NCBI GenBank assembly: GCA_025358125.1
Contig: JANYKS010000103.1
Span: forward strand, 1-64,000
Length of the DNA: 64,000 nucleotides
Source: Actinomycetes bacterium
GTDB taxonomy: Bacteria > Actinomycetota > Acidimicrobiia > Acidimicrobiales > Ilumatobacteraceae
Reading direction: 5' to 3'
A program made the position numbers and the translations under genes. The notes under the pieces are model-generated. The model saw only the letters and a program-made list of their open reading frames with translations, searched no databases and was not told where the DNA came from. Below, piece after piece: positions 24,606 to 32,114 of this stretch. Within the stretch, counting starts at the first letter, position 1. Every line of letters begins with the position of its first letter.

Positions 24606-26096
24606 TTGCTGGTAGCCGACAAGCGCCCCATCATCGACCGTCGCCGGACGTGGGAATGGATCGCAACTGGCGCGCTGGTGTCTGTTGTGCTGCGATTGAG
24701 GATGTTGGGAACGCCGGTGACGTCCGACGAGGGCGGTTATCTGGCGATTGCGCGTGGATGGGCTCATGGGCGGGTGTTGTATCGCGATGTGTGGGTCGAC
24801 CGTCCGCAGGGCCTCGTCGCGCTGTTCCGGGTGTGGGATTGGATTTCGGGTGGGCACACCGGCTCGATCCGAATCATGGCGATGTTGTTCGGAATTCTGC
24901 TGGTTGCTTCGACGGCTGTCGTCGTGCGTGAAGTCGTCGGCCACCGGGCAGCTCGTTGGACCGCGATCATTTGTGGTGTCGTCTCCGCCGCGCCGGTGCT
25001 GGAGGCTCACACCGCGAACGGGGAGTTGCTCAGTGGAGCAGTCTCTGCCGCCGGCATCGCCATCGCTGTGATCGGCCTGACGAAACCCGAGCCGCTGCGA
25101 TGGCTGTTCGGATCAGGATTGCTCGCCGGCGCAGCGTTGTCGCTGAAGCAATCGGGCTTCGATGGCCTGCTCGGGCTGCTGCTCTGGTTCGCGCTGATCG
25201 GCATCTTTGCGCCCAAGGATCGACGGCTTGCGGTCCGGTCATCGCTGGCGATCATCGCGGGAGTGGCCTCGGTCATCGGCGTGTTGATGATCCACGGTGC
25301 TCTGACGGGCTGGTACCGGTGGTGGTGGGCGGTCGCCGGATACCGGTTCCATACCCAGAGCATGCTGGCCAATGCGCAATGGTTCCATCTGATCCAGACC
25401 GCGCCGTTCGCGCTCGTCGTCCTGGGATCCAGCCTCATGGTCGCGATCGTCGTCGCCGTGCGCGACTGGGAACACCGTCGTCGCTCCATGCGAGCGGTGC
25501 TCGTTTCTCGCACGGGCCTGCTCCCGCTGTGGCTGATGACGTCGGGCCTGTCGTTTCTGATCGGCGGCGGATACTGGCGTCACTATTGGCTGCTTCTCGC
25601 GGCGCCGGTCAGCGCTCTTGGCGGAGTCGCTTTGGCACGAGCAGGCAGGTTCACTTCCGTCGCCGCGGCCGTGGCTCTCGTGCCGTGTCTGGCGATCTCG
25701 ACATGGGTCTACGTGGGCGACTCGTCAACCGTCACAGTCAGGGCGACCGCGGATCGGCGTTCCCAACTGGACGAGAAAGTCGCTGCGTGGTTCGTCGCCA
25801 ACCGGAAACCCGGCGACAACCTGTACGCGCTGTGCGTTAGCTCAGCGGTCTATGCCGACGCAAATCAGGATCCCGGCTTTCCCTATCTCTGGTTTCCAGA
25901 GGTCTACGCCGCCCCGAACGCTCAGAAACTGCTGCTGTCATATCTCAGCGATCCTGTACGTGCCCCGAAGTTCATCGCCCAGTACCAAGCCGTGTCGTCG
26001 TGTGACCGCACCGGTCGGCTCGACACCATCCTCAAGACTTCGTACCGCCAGGTGAGCCGCATCGGCTTCGCAATCATCTTGCAACGAAAACCGTGA
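24606..26096 (+). CDS. GT-C-type membrane glycosyltransferase (ArnT/PMT-like)
   Basis: A 496-residue membrane protein with about ten helices. The first external loop has TSDEGGYLAIARGWAHG and YRDVWVDRPQG, the acidic catalytic-loop pattern of polyprenyl-phosphate-sugar-dependent GT-C enzymes. A C-terminal soluble domain (~385-496) contains SSAVYADANQDP and several aromatics. TTG 24606 is the first start in frame. It probably transfers a sugar from a lipid carrier to an envelope acceptor. It is one of two GT-C-like genes flanking the 26-36 kb cluster. Confidence 0.75.
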   Translation: MLVADKRPIIDRRRTWEWIATGALVSVVLRLRMLGTPVTSDEGGYLAIARGWAHGRVLYRDVWVDRPQGLVALFRVWDWISGGHTGSIRIMAMLFGILLVASTAVVVREVVGHRAARWTAIICGVVSAAPVLEAHTANGELLSGAVSAAGIAIAVIGLTKPEPLRWLFGSGLLAGAALSLKQSGFDGLLGLLLWFALIGIFAPKDRRLAVRSSLAIIAGVASVIGVLMIHGALTGWYRWWWAVAGYRFHTQSMLANAQWFHLIQTAPFALVVLGSSLMVAIVVAVRDWEHRRRSMRAVLVSRTGLLPLWLMTSGLSFLIGGGYWRHYWLLLAAPVSALGGVALARAGRFTSVAAAVALVPCLAISTWVYVGDSSTVTVRATADRRSQLDEKVAAWFVANRKPGDNLYALCVSSAVYADANQDPGFPYLWFPEVYAAPNAQKLLLSYLSDPVRAPKFIAQYQAVSSCDRTGRLDTILKTSYRQVSRIGFAIILQRKP

Positions 26097-26163
26097 TGAC
26101 CCACGAATTCGCGAGCGTGCTCTGTTCGACGAAGATGGCTGCCCGATCGCGTACCTCTCGCGG

Positions 26164-27087
26164 CTACTGGCGCGCACCTACATCCTCAATCTGAGGACCG
26201 ACAGCTACCTCGGTAACGTCAGACCCGGGTTCGAGACGGTCGTCGCGGCCGCGGCGCGAGACCCACACGTAGACGACTCCGACGGCAACTGCGGTTCCGA
26301 ACACGATCGTCAGCTTCCAAACACCTTGGCGTTGGAGGAGGTTCACGATCCGCGACTGCCAGTCATCGACCTTGGCGGTGAGCGGGTCGGAGGTGCGGTC
26401 GGTGATCGCGCTGTACCAATACCAGGTGAGGTAGGCGCCTGTGGCGATGATGAAGATGGCAGAGACGCGATCGATGAACCGCAATCCCTTTCGGAGAATG
26501 CGCACCAGGGTGCCGCTGGCGAAGGCGAGCGTCACGGTCAGCGCGGTGACGAGCAGCGCCATCCCGGCTCCGTAGAGCGCGACGCTGATCACGCCGGTGA
26601 GCAAGCCCTTGGACTGGAACGACCCGAACACGGCCGAGATGAGGAAGCCGATGGTGCAACCGATCGAGGCGATCGCGTAGGCGACACCGAATCCGAACAT
26701 CGACGAGACTGTTCTCGTTCGCCGTTGGCCGGTGCCGATACGCGGCATCGCGAGCGGTGGTTTCCAACCGGCGAGCATGAAGCATCCGAGCACGAGCAGC
26801 CCCACGCCGATCACGAGCGAGGCGTACTTTGCGTTCGCTTGGATGCTCGACGTGAACAGCCGTGAAATGACGCCGACGATCAGAAAGACCGTGATGAACC
26901 CGGCCGAGGTGGCGCCGCTGACGACGAGGGCCCGTTCGACGCTGGCGCGCTGGGTACCGGGCTGGCGTGTCTCGATGCCGAGGAAGTACATCAAGTATGC
27001 GGGAAGCAGCACGAAGCCGCACGGATTGACCGCAGCGAACATGCCCAGCAGGAAGCTGTACGCGAAGTTGCCCTGCAGCGCAATCAT
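26164..27087 (-). CDS. ccdA: CcdA/DsbD-type membrane thiol-electron transporter
   Basis: 308 residues with about six to seven helices of the cytochrome-c-biogenesis CcdA/DsbD-beta family. The redox cysteines are visible in TM1 (FAAVNPCGFVLLPAY) and TM4 (ASIGCTIGFLISA). It moves reducing equivalents from the cytoplasm to extracytoplasmic thioredoxin-like proteins. A C-terminal extension carries one extra helix (VFGTAVAVGVVYVWV) and a charged tail. ATG 27087 lies only 10 bases after the stop of the UGA-containing thioredoxin gene, so the two form an operon and very likely an electron-transfer pair. Confidence 0.9.
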   Translation of the reverse strand: MIALQGNFAYSFLLGMFAAVNPCGFVLLPAYLMYFLGIETRQPGTQRASVERALVVSGATSAGFITVFLIVGVISRLFTSSIQANAKYASLVIGVGLLVLGCFMLAGWKPPLAMPRIGTGQRRTRTVSSMFGFGVAYAIASIGCTIGFLISAVFGSFQSKGLLTGVISVALYGAGMALLVTALTVTLAFASGTLVRILRKGLRFIDRVSAIFIIATGAYLTWYWYSAITDRTSDPLTAKVDDWQSRIVNLLQRQGVWKLTIVFGTAVAVGVVYVWVSRRGRDDRLEPGSDVTEVAVGPQIEDVGARQ

Positions 27088-27097
27088 CGTTGCGACA

Positions 27098-27826
27098 TCA
27101 CGCGGCGGTTGCGCGGCCGAGCACGGTGTCGAATGTCGCCTTGTCGACCGCACCGAGCAGGGTCTGCACGGTCCCGTCGGCGCCGATCACCACGAAGGCG
27201 GGCTGGCTCGGTACCGAGAAGTGGGCGAACACCTTGCCGGGGTCGTCGCTGATCTGCGGGAAGGTCAATCCGTACTTGTCGATAAAGCGTTGGAATGACG
27301 TGTCGTCACCGGTCCAGGCAACGCCGACGAACTCGACCTTGCCTGCCCATTTCTGGCGTGCCGCTTCGACCGAAGGGGCTTCACGATTGCAGATGCTTCA
27401 AGTGGGCGCCCAGAACCAGAATGCGACCGGTCGTCCAGCGACCGACGCACCCTCGAACTGGCCGCCACCAACGAGTGGCGCGGTGAACTGCAACACCGCC
27501 GGCACGCTGTTGGCAGTCGCAGTCGCAGTCGCAGTCGCAGTCGCAGTCGCCGCCGCTTTCGTAGCCGCCGCCGAGCCCGCGGTCGCAGTTGTGGCCGCAG
27601 TCGAGGCTGCGGTCGCAGTTGTAGCTGCGGTCGCAGTTGTGGCCGCGGTCGCAGTTGTGGCCGCGGTCGGGGCTCCGCCGGACGTGGCGGGGCTGGAGCT
27701 CTTCGGAGAAGCCCCGCAACTCGTGACACCGAGCGCGAGCACGGCCGCGACCCCAAGCGCCCGGCCGAGCCGCACGCGGCCTGCTCGAGGAGTGCCGACT
27801 CGACGGTTCACAGCGAAAGCGTTCAT
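27098..27826 (-). CDS. Candidate selenoprotein: lipoprotein thioredoxin (TlpA-like) with UxxC
   Basis: The frame from ATG 27826 runs 242 codons to TGA 27100-27098 if the in-frame TGA at 27400-27398 (codon 143) is decoded. Before it: lipobox VTSC (C37), an Ala/Thr-repeat linker (~48-108), and the start of a thioredoxin fold ending FWFWAPT. The TGA stands exactly where the first Cys of CxxC belongs: WAPT-U-SIC, then NREAPSVEAARQKW. The fold continues intact: VEFVGVAWTGDD, the cis-proline motif VPSQPAFVV, and GADGTVQTLLG. A stem-loop follows the TGA. A selenocysteine UxxC thioredoxin anchored outside the membrane and served by CcdA is the best reading. The alternatives are a Cys-to-stop mutation or a base error. 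A standard gene caller would end it at residue 142. Confidence 0.85.
27360..27379 (-). promoter_or_regulatory. Candidate bacterial SECIS stem-loop (thioredoxin gene)
   Basis: On the minus strand, GCC (27379-27377) pairs with GGC (27362-27360), and CTTC (27375-27372) pairs with GAAG (27367-27364), with a single C-C mismatch between the two helices. The apical loop GGUC begins with G and starts 26 bases after the TGA. A 3-14 base loop with an early G, 16-37 bases after UGA, is the published general form of bacterial SECIS elements. Confidence 0.6.
27513..27548 (+). repeat. Six tandem copies of GCAGTC in the thioredoxin linker
   Basis: Perfect hexamer array that encodes alternating Ala-Thr on the minus strand. 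Longer imperfect units (GCGGTCGCAGTTGTGGCC-like) continue to about 27670. Because the unit is six bases, copy-number change would alter linker length without breaking the frame. Confidence 0.85.
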
Positions 27827-27876
27827 CGCGACACGTTCGCAGGCGCCAGCGGTATCCGCTCGTCGCCGGCCGCATG

Positions 27877-27886
27877 TTTCGCGAAA
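27877..27886. promoter_or_regulatory. TTTCGCGAAA palindrome upstream of the thioredoxin gene
   Basis: A perfect 10-base palindrome between the divergent thioredoxin gene and the gene at 28049. Further GTTTCGC copies follow up to 27965. Related GTTT-N3-AAAC palindromes lie in two other divergent intergenic regions of the same cluster (29258 and 34083), suggesting a shared regulator. Confidence 0.45.
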
Positions 27887-28048
27887 GTTTCGGGTCGGGT
27901 CCGGTACGTTTCGCAATGTTGGCCGGCGGCCACCGCCAGAGTTTCGCGGATGTTTCGCGGGTCGCCAGCCCGCAGAGCACGACGTCCGATCTACTCTTTG
28001 TGGGTGTCGTCGAACCCATGCTCGCACCTTCGAGCCGGGGCGAGCCCG

Positions 28049-28414
28049 GTGCATGACGGCGGCGTCGTGATCCGACTCGACGACAAGTCGGTCCTGTACT
28101 TCGGTGACGGTTCGCCCTCGGGTGTGCACGGTCTGGCTGCAGGCGGTGAACTCGTCGTGGTGGATCCGTCCTGCTCGACCTCCATCCAACTGGCGCGCCA
28201 GTTCGATGTTGTCTGGATCGACCGCCGCACGATCCGGATGGCGGCGATCGAGGCGTGTCGTGCCGTTCTGGATTCCGCAGTTGCACACCTGTCGCCCGGC
28301 GGGTTGCTCGTCGGTGTCTTCGATCAACGTGCCACGGATCTGCGCCGCCAGTTCGTCCAGATGTGCGATCAGTTCAACCTGGAGCGAGCCGCAGGTATCG
28401 CCATCCCGCGGTGA
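28049..28414 (+). CDS. Hypothetical protein, methyltransferase-like C-terminal pattern
   Basis: 121 residues from GTG 28049 (GTG 28067 also possible). The segment LDSAVAHLSPGGLLVGVF resembles the beta-strand after the L-x-P-G-G motif of class I methyltransferases, but the SAM-binding N-terminal glycine motif is absent. Three cysteines are scattered (PSCSTS, EACRAV, QMCDQF). It is translationally coupled to the short rhodanese gene (GTGA) and divergent from the UGA-containing thioredoxin. I do not recognise the family. Confidence 0.6.
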   Translation: MHDGGVVIRLDDKSVLYFGDGSPSGVHGLAAGGELVVVDPSCSTSIQLARQFDVVWIDRRTIRMAAIEACRAVLDSAVAHLSPGGLLVGVFDQRATDLRRQFVQMCDQFNLERAAGIAIPR

Positions 28415-28593
28415 CGTCGACGGATCAGTCGTTGGTGGTGGTATGCAATGGGGGGTACAGCTCGTCGCTGGCAGCGGTGAACCTCATGCTGCTCGGGTTC
28501 ACGCGTGTCTCGGATCTCGTCGGTGGCCACCAGGCGTGGAAAGCGGCCGGATTGCCGGTTGAACACCCCGATCATTCGTCACTCGATTTCTGA
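28411..28593 (+). CDS. Short rhodanese-like protein (C-terminal half only)
   Basis: 60 residues from GTG 28411, overlapping the upstream stop (GTGA). It contains only the catalytic half of a rhodanese: VVVCNGGYSSSLAA with Cys near residue 12, then VSDLVGGHQAWKAAGLPV, the usual end of the domain. The N-terminal half found in ordinary ~110-residue rhodaneses is missing, and the sequence upstream in this frame does not resemble it. It may be a persulfide-carrying minimal protein or a remnant. Its end overlaps the convergent methyltransferase gene by 15 bases. Confidence 0.7.
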   Translation: MTSTDQSLVVVCNGGYSSSLAAVNLMLLGFTRVSDLVGGHQAWKAAGLPVEHPDHSSLDF

Positions 28594-29205
28594 TCGCGAG
28601 TGCGACCGCATCACAGCATGCGTGAACCACTGGGTCGCTCCCCATGGGGTGAGATGCTCACGTTCGAACGATTCGATGAGATCGAATCCCGAGCCGAACA
28701 CTGATTCCAGTGAGCCGGCGCTGTGTCGAGCCACCGGAAGGCCGCTGCATTGCTCGGGGCCACGTTCGGCGAACGTCGCGATGACGAGGTGTCCTTCGGG
28801 GCGAAGCGCTGCGGCAGCGGTGCGAACGTATGCGGCCTGGTCCGCGCCGTCAGTGAGGAAGTGGAACGCGGCCCGGTCGTGCCACACGTCGATCGCGGTC
28901 GGAAACAGCACTGAGCGAGCATCTGAGCGGATGAACTGGACGTGGGCTGAGTCGTCCCCCAGATTGGCGCCCAGCCGGTCGAGCGCGGTTTGTGAGATGT
29001 CGACGGCCGTGATCGAGCGGTACCCAGCGGCGAGGAGTTCGCTGATCAACGTCGAGGTGCCTGCGCCGATGGTCGCAATGCTCTCCGCTGGCGCCGTCAC
29101 GCGGCGCACCAGGTCCGTTCACGGTCGAGCGTTGCGTTGATACCAGCTGGCGTTGTTGCCGTCGCTGGCGGTCCACACCGACTCCCAGTGCCGTTCGTGA
29201 TTCAT
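28579..29205 (-). CDS. Candidate selenoprotein: class I SAM methyltransferase with in-frame TGA
   Basis: From ATG 29205 the frame reads 28 residues, NHERHWESVW ... NNASWYQRNARP, then TGA (29121-29119, codon 29). It continues in the same frame TDLVRRVTAPAESIATIGAGTSTL, the SAM-binding motif I, to the stop at 28579: 208 codons in all. The HWE..W...SWYQ opening is the usual N-terminus of this methyltransferase family, so the first 28 codons belong to the gene. Motifs ITAVDIS, DVWHDRAAFHFL and ALRPEGHLVIATF follow. A hairpin with a bulged GU follows the TGA. Selenocysteine is the preferred reading, less certain than for the two UxxC genes because the residue expected here is not clearly Cys. A naive caller would start it at 29109. 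Confidence 0.75.
29088..29112 (-). promoter_or_regulatory. Candidate bacterial SECIS stem-loop (methyltransferase gene)
   Basis: CTG (29112-29110) pairs with CAG (29090-29088). GU (29109-29108) is bulged. GCGCC (29107-29103) pairs with GGCGC (29095-29091), closing the loop GCGUGAC. The loop begins with G, 16 bases after the TGA. A bulged U below an upper stem and an early loop G recall the E. coli fdhF element. Confidence 0.6.
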
Positions 29206-29257
29206 CACGGGCAACGGTAATCGCGCTGTACCGGCCGACGTTGTGGGGGCGCGAAAC

Positions 29258-29268
29258 GTTTGCGAAAC
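29258..29268. promoter_or_regulatory. GTTTGCGAAAC palindrome between methyltransferase and CMD genes
   Basis: GTTT and AAAC arms around GCG, preceded by a further GCGAAAC. It lies in the divergent intergenic region of the methyltransferase (start 29205) and CMD-protein (start ~29320) genes. It matches the GTTTCCGAAAC site at 34083. Confidence 0.5.
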
Positions 29269-29319
29269 AATCCAGAACGACGAAGCGCGATGGGCCCAGG
29301 TCAACCAGAATATGTGGGT

Positions 29320-29874
29320 ATGACACGCGTGCAACTGCTCGATGCCGGTCGAGCGCCGATCACGGCCCAGCAGTACTACGCCGAGGGTGATCCAGGTCCG
29401 ATCGTTGCTGCGCTGGCCTCGGTGCCCGAGCTGCTCGGCCCGACACTCGGCTTCGTAGCGGCCGCGCTGGGTCGGGGTAGCACGTCCGTGCGGCTCAAGG
29501 AGTTCGCGATCCTGCGGACATCGGCGCTGCAGGGATGCCAGTTCTGCATCCACGCCCACACCTCGGTATCCCTCGACATCGGACTCTCGCCAGAGGAGAT
29601 CCGTGCCCTGCGCGGCGAGGTGCCGCTCGAAGACGGGTTCCCCTCCGAATCCGAGCGCGCTCTCATTGGTTGGATCGACGCGCTCGCAGGAGCGACCGGT
29701 CCGATACCCGACGACGTGTGGGTCGAGGCGAGACGGCATTGGCCCGAGCACGTTCTCGTCGAACTGACGGTCACCGTTGGCGCGACGATGTTCCTGAACC
29801 GGTTCGCCACCGGTTTCGAGTTGCCAACAGCCGATCACGTCATGGCGCGTCTCGATGCAGCGGGTCTGGCATGA
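29320..29874 (+). CDS. Carboxymuconolactone decarboxylase / AhpD-like protein
   Basis: 184 residues from ATG 29320 (ATG 29290 is also possible). The AhpD-type active site is ALQGCQFCIHAHTSVS: CxxC followed by the proton-relay His. Similar CMD proteins accompany radical SAM genes in arsenosugar-type clusters, where they are annotated as peroxidase-like. Here the stop overlaps the radical SAM start (ATGA), so the two are made together. It may act as a thiol peroxidase or as a partner protecting or reducing the radical SAM product. Confidence 0.87.
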   Translation: MTRVQLLDAGRAPITAQQYYAEGDPGPIVAALASVPELLGPTLGFVAAALGRGSTSVRLKEFAILRTSALQGCQFCIHAHTSVSLDIGLSPEEIRALRGEVPLEDGFPSESERALIGWIDALAGATGPIPDDVWVEARRHWPEHVLVELTVTVGATMFLNRFATGFELPTADHVMARLDAAGLA

Positions 29875-30752
29875 CGATGGTCGCGTCGCGCCCGGCAGCG
29901 GTGACGGTTCCGAGTGCGGCGTCTGGCCCCATCGCAGAGGCCGTTGCTTCGGGCGAACTGCCGGGTCGGGTGTGGATCTACTCGAACTACCACTGCAACC
30001 TCGCGTGTTCATACTGTCTCACCGAATCGTCACCGCGTAGTGAGCGACGCCAACTCACTGCCGAACAGATGCTGGCCGTGGCCGAACAGGCGAGATCGCT
30101 CGGCTTCACGGCGCTCGGTGTCACCGGGGGAGAGCCCCTCCTGCTCCCATGGCTGCCGGAAACAGTGCTTGCGATGGCGCATCAGTTGCCGGTGGTATTG
30201 CTGACCAACGGCACGCTGTTCGCGGGCGACCGGATCAAGCGGGCCGCGATGCTGGCCGACCCGAACATCGCACTGCAGATCTCGCTCGACTCACATCTGC
30301 CCGATCTCAACGACATGGCGCGCGGCCCCGACAACTTTGCCAACGTCGTCTCGGCGGTGCCTCGCTTGGTGGCCAGCGGCGTGCGGGTCCGCATCGCTAC
30401 GACCACGGCCGGTCCGCTCGACAGCCCGCTCCTCGATCCGTTGCGCGACCTTGTCCGCTCACTCGGGGTCTGCGATGAGGATCACGTGATCCGACCGATC
30501 GTGCGCCGCGGCCGGGCCGACGAGCGCGAGCTCGGCGTCTTGGCGGCTGCCAGAGACATCCCGAGCGAACTCACCATCGCTGCCGATGGAGCGTTTTGGG
30601 GTAGCTTCGGGCCAACGGTGCGCTCCGGCCGGCTCGACACGGATCTGTTGCTGACGAGAACGATCCTGCCCCTGTCCGTGCCAGCCAATGCACTGCTGGC
30701 GACCATGCGTGGCCTGCCGGAAGGCGCCGACGCAAGCCTTGGGATTCGTTGA
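29871..30752 (+). CDS. Radical SAM enzyme
   Basis: 293 residues. The [4Fe-4S] motif CNLACSYC has C42, C46 and C49, followed by the GGEP-type SAM motif GVTGGEPLLLPW, TNGTLF and QISLDS. There is no SPASM-type cysteine cluster and no DUF3641 as in ArsS, only a short C-terminus with single cysteines (LGVCDEDH). It is coupled by ATGA to the CMD gene. The substrate is unknown. With DUF2064, GT2 and MTA-phosphorylase genes alongside, transfer of a 5'-deoxyadenosyl group to a hetero-atom is a hypothesis, not shown by sequence. Confidence 0.88.
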   Translation: MTMVASRPAAVTVPSAASGPIAEAVASGELPGRVWIYSNYHCNLACSYCLTESSPRSERRQLTAEQMLAVAEQARSLGFTALGVTGGEPLLLPWLPETVLAMAHQLPVVLLTNGTLFAGDRIKRAAMLADPNIALQISLDSHLPDLNDMARGPDNFANVVSAVPRLVASGVRVRIATTTAGPLDSPLLDPLRDLVRSLGVCDEDHVIRPIVRRGRADERELGVLAAARDIPSELTIAADGAFWGSFGPTVRSGRLDTDLLLTRTILPLSVPANALLATMRGLPEGADASLGIR

Positions 30753-30784
30753 GCGTGACACCAACCGGGGCCGGTCGGCTCCAA

Positions 30785-31420
30785 TCAAGCCAAAGATGCA
30801 ATGACTGCGGCGGCAACCGCGCCCAGACGTCCGCGCCGATTCGACCGAGCCGCGGCATGGAGATCTTGGATCGAGTCGAGATCGCGCGACATCGACAACA
30901 GCCGAACGGGGCGTGCGAGCCGATGCAGACGACGAAGCTGCGCCAGGCCGGTGTGGGAACGGCTCATCGGCATGCCGTCGAAGAAACTCGCGAGCGAGGG
31001 TTCGTCGACCGACGCGAGGCCGATGCACCAGTACCCGCCATCGGTCGCCAAGCCGATCACGTCGACGCCTCGGTGCAACCAATGGACGGCCTCGCCGAGA
31101 CGAGCAGCGGCATGCGGAGTCTCCATGCCGACGATCACGCCCGGGCCGAGGTCTGCGAACCCGTTGGAGAGCCGCTGCTCGAGACCGTCGCCGCGTTGGG
31201 CAACGACCTCGAACTCCGTCGGAGTGACCGCGGGCCGCTCGCCATCCAGCAAGAGGACCCGTCGCAACGACGTATCGGCGACAGCCGTCTCGACTGCATC
31301 GAACGTATCGGCAAGCGCTGCCGCTGCGATCTCTGCAGCCTGGTCGTAGGTGCACGGTGGACACATCCGGGTCTTGACCAGACCGGCGACCGGCGATTTG
31401 GCGATGATGGTGATGTGCAC
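30785..31420 (-). CDS. DUF2064 (TIGR04282-type) glycosyltransferase-like protein
   Basis: 211 residues. N-terminal IIAKSPVAGLVKTRM is the nucleotide-sugar pyrophosphorylase-like signature, and GLATDGGYWCIGLA is the other conserved DUF2064 block. Members of TIGR04282 are annotated as arsenosugar biosynthesis glycosyltransferases by gene context. Start is GTG 31420, 3 bases after the stop of the GT2 gene, so they form a pair. Convergent with the radical SAM gene 32 bases away. Confidence 0.85.
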   Translation of the reverse strand: MHITIIAKSPVAGLVKTRMCPPCTYDQAAEIAAAALADTFDAVETAVADTSLRRVLLLDGERPAVTPTEFEVVAQRGDGLEQRLSNGFADLGPGVIVGMETPHAAARLGEAVHWLHRGVDVIGLATDGGYWCIGLASVDEPSLASFFDGMPMSRSHTGLAQLRRLHRLARPVRLLSMSRDLDSIQDLHAAARSNRRGRLGAVAAAVIASLA

Positions 31421-31423
31421 GGC

Positions 31424-32080
31424 TCAGCTCCGACGGTCGTCGCGCAGCAGTCGGGTCATGTCGCTGATCGCCCTTGCCGTTCCACCCACGGTGCCGGTCA
31501 CCTTCGATCGACCGGCTCTAGCGGCGTACTCGATCGGCACATCGCGGATCTGCCATCCGGCGAGGTGGGCGCGCAGCACCATCTCGAGTGGCCATCCGCT
31601 TCGACGATCGCGGAGATCGAGCGCAAGCAGGGCATCGCGACGAGCCGCGCGCATCGGACCGAGGTCGCGTACCGACAGTCCCGTGCGGCGGCGAACCTCT
31701 GCGGCCAGTACCCGGTTGGCGAAGCGGGCGTGGGCCGGCCAGACGCCGCGGCGCGCGATGCGCGCCCCGATCACGAGGTCGGCTTCGCCTCGTTCCACGT
31801 ATCCGGCCACGACCGGGAGCATGACCGGGTCGAGCGAGGCGTCGCAGTCCATGAAGCACACCACGTCAGACGTCGCAGCCAGCAGGCCGGCGAAGCAGGC
31901 CGATCCGAACCCGCGGGTCGGCTCGGACACCACGAGCGCGCCGTTCGCAACTGCGATCGCAGCCGTTGCGTCGGTGCAGCCGTTGTCGACGACGATCGGG
32001 TTGTAGCCATGCGGCATTCGCCGCAGGACCCATTCGATCGCAGCTTGCTCGTTCAGTGCTGGCAAGACGACATCAGGCAC
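31424..32080 (-). CDS. Family 2 glycosyltransferase
   Basis: 218 residues of the GT-A fold: LPALNEQAAIEWVL at the N-terminus, NGCTDAT, the DxD-like VCFMDCDASLDP, then a long helical part. No membrane anchor, so cytoplasmic. GTG 32080 is the first start. It precedes the DUF2064 gene by 3 bases. Similar small GT2 proteins pair with DUF2064 in actinobacterial clusters. The acceptor and donor are unknown. Confidence 0.88.
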   Translation of the reverse strand: MPDVVLPALNEQAAIEWVLRRMPHGYNPIVVDNGCTDATAAIAVANGALVVSEPTRGFGSACFAGLLAATSDVVCFMDCDASLDPVMLPVVAGYVERGEADLVIGARIARRGVWPAHARFANRVLAAEVRRRTGLSVRDLGPMRAARRDALLALDLRDRRSGWPLEMVLRAHLAGWQIRDVPIEYAARAGRSKVTGTVGGTARAISDMTRLLRDDRRS

Positions 32081-32114
32081 GGTTGCTCACTTCGCTGACA
32101 GAAAGGAGAATGAT

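Noticed and set aside
27513-27548. CRISPR or phase-variable contingency repeat
   Set aside because: Hexamer units inside a coding linker; copy change cannot shift the frame.
27098-29205. Treating the two TGA-interrupted genes as frameshifts or ordinary pseudogenes
   Set aside because: Both halves are in the same frame with no indel, and the downstream parts keep all fold motifs; decay would normally leave more damage.
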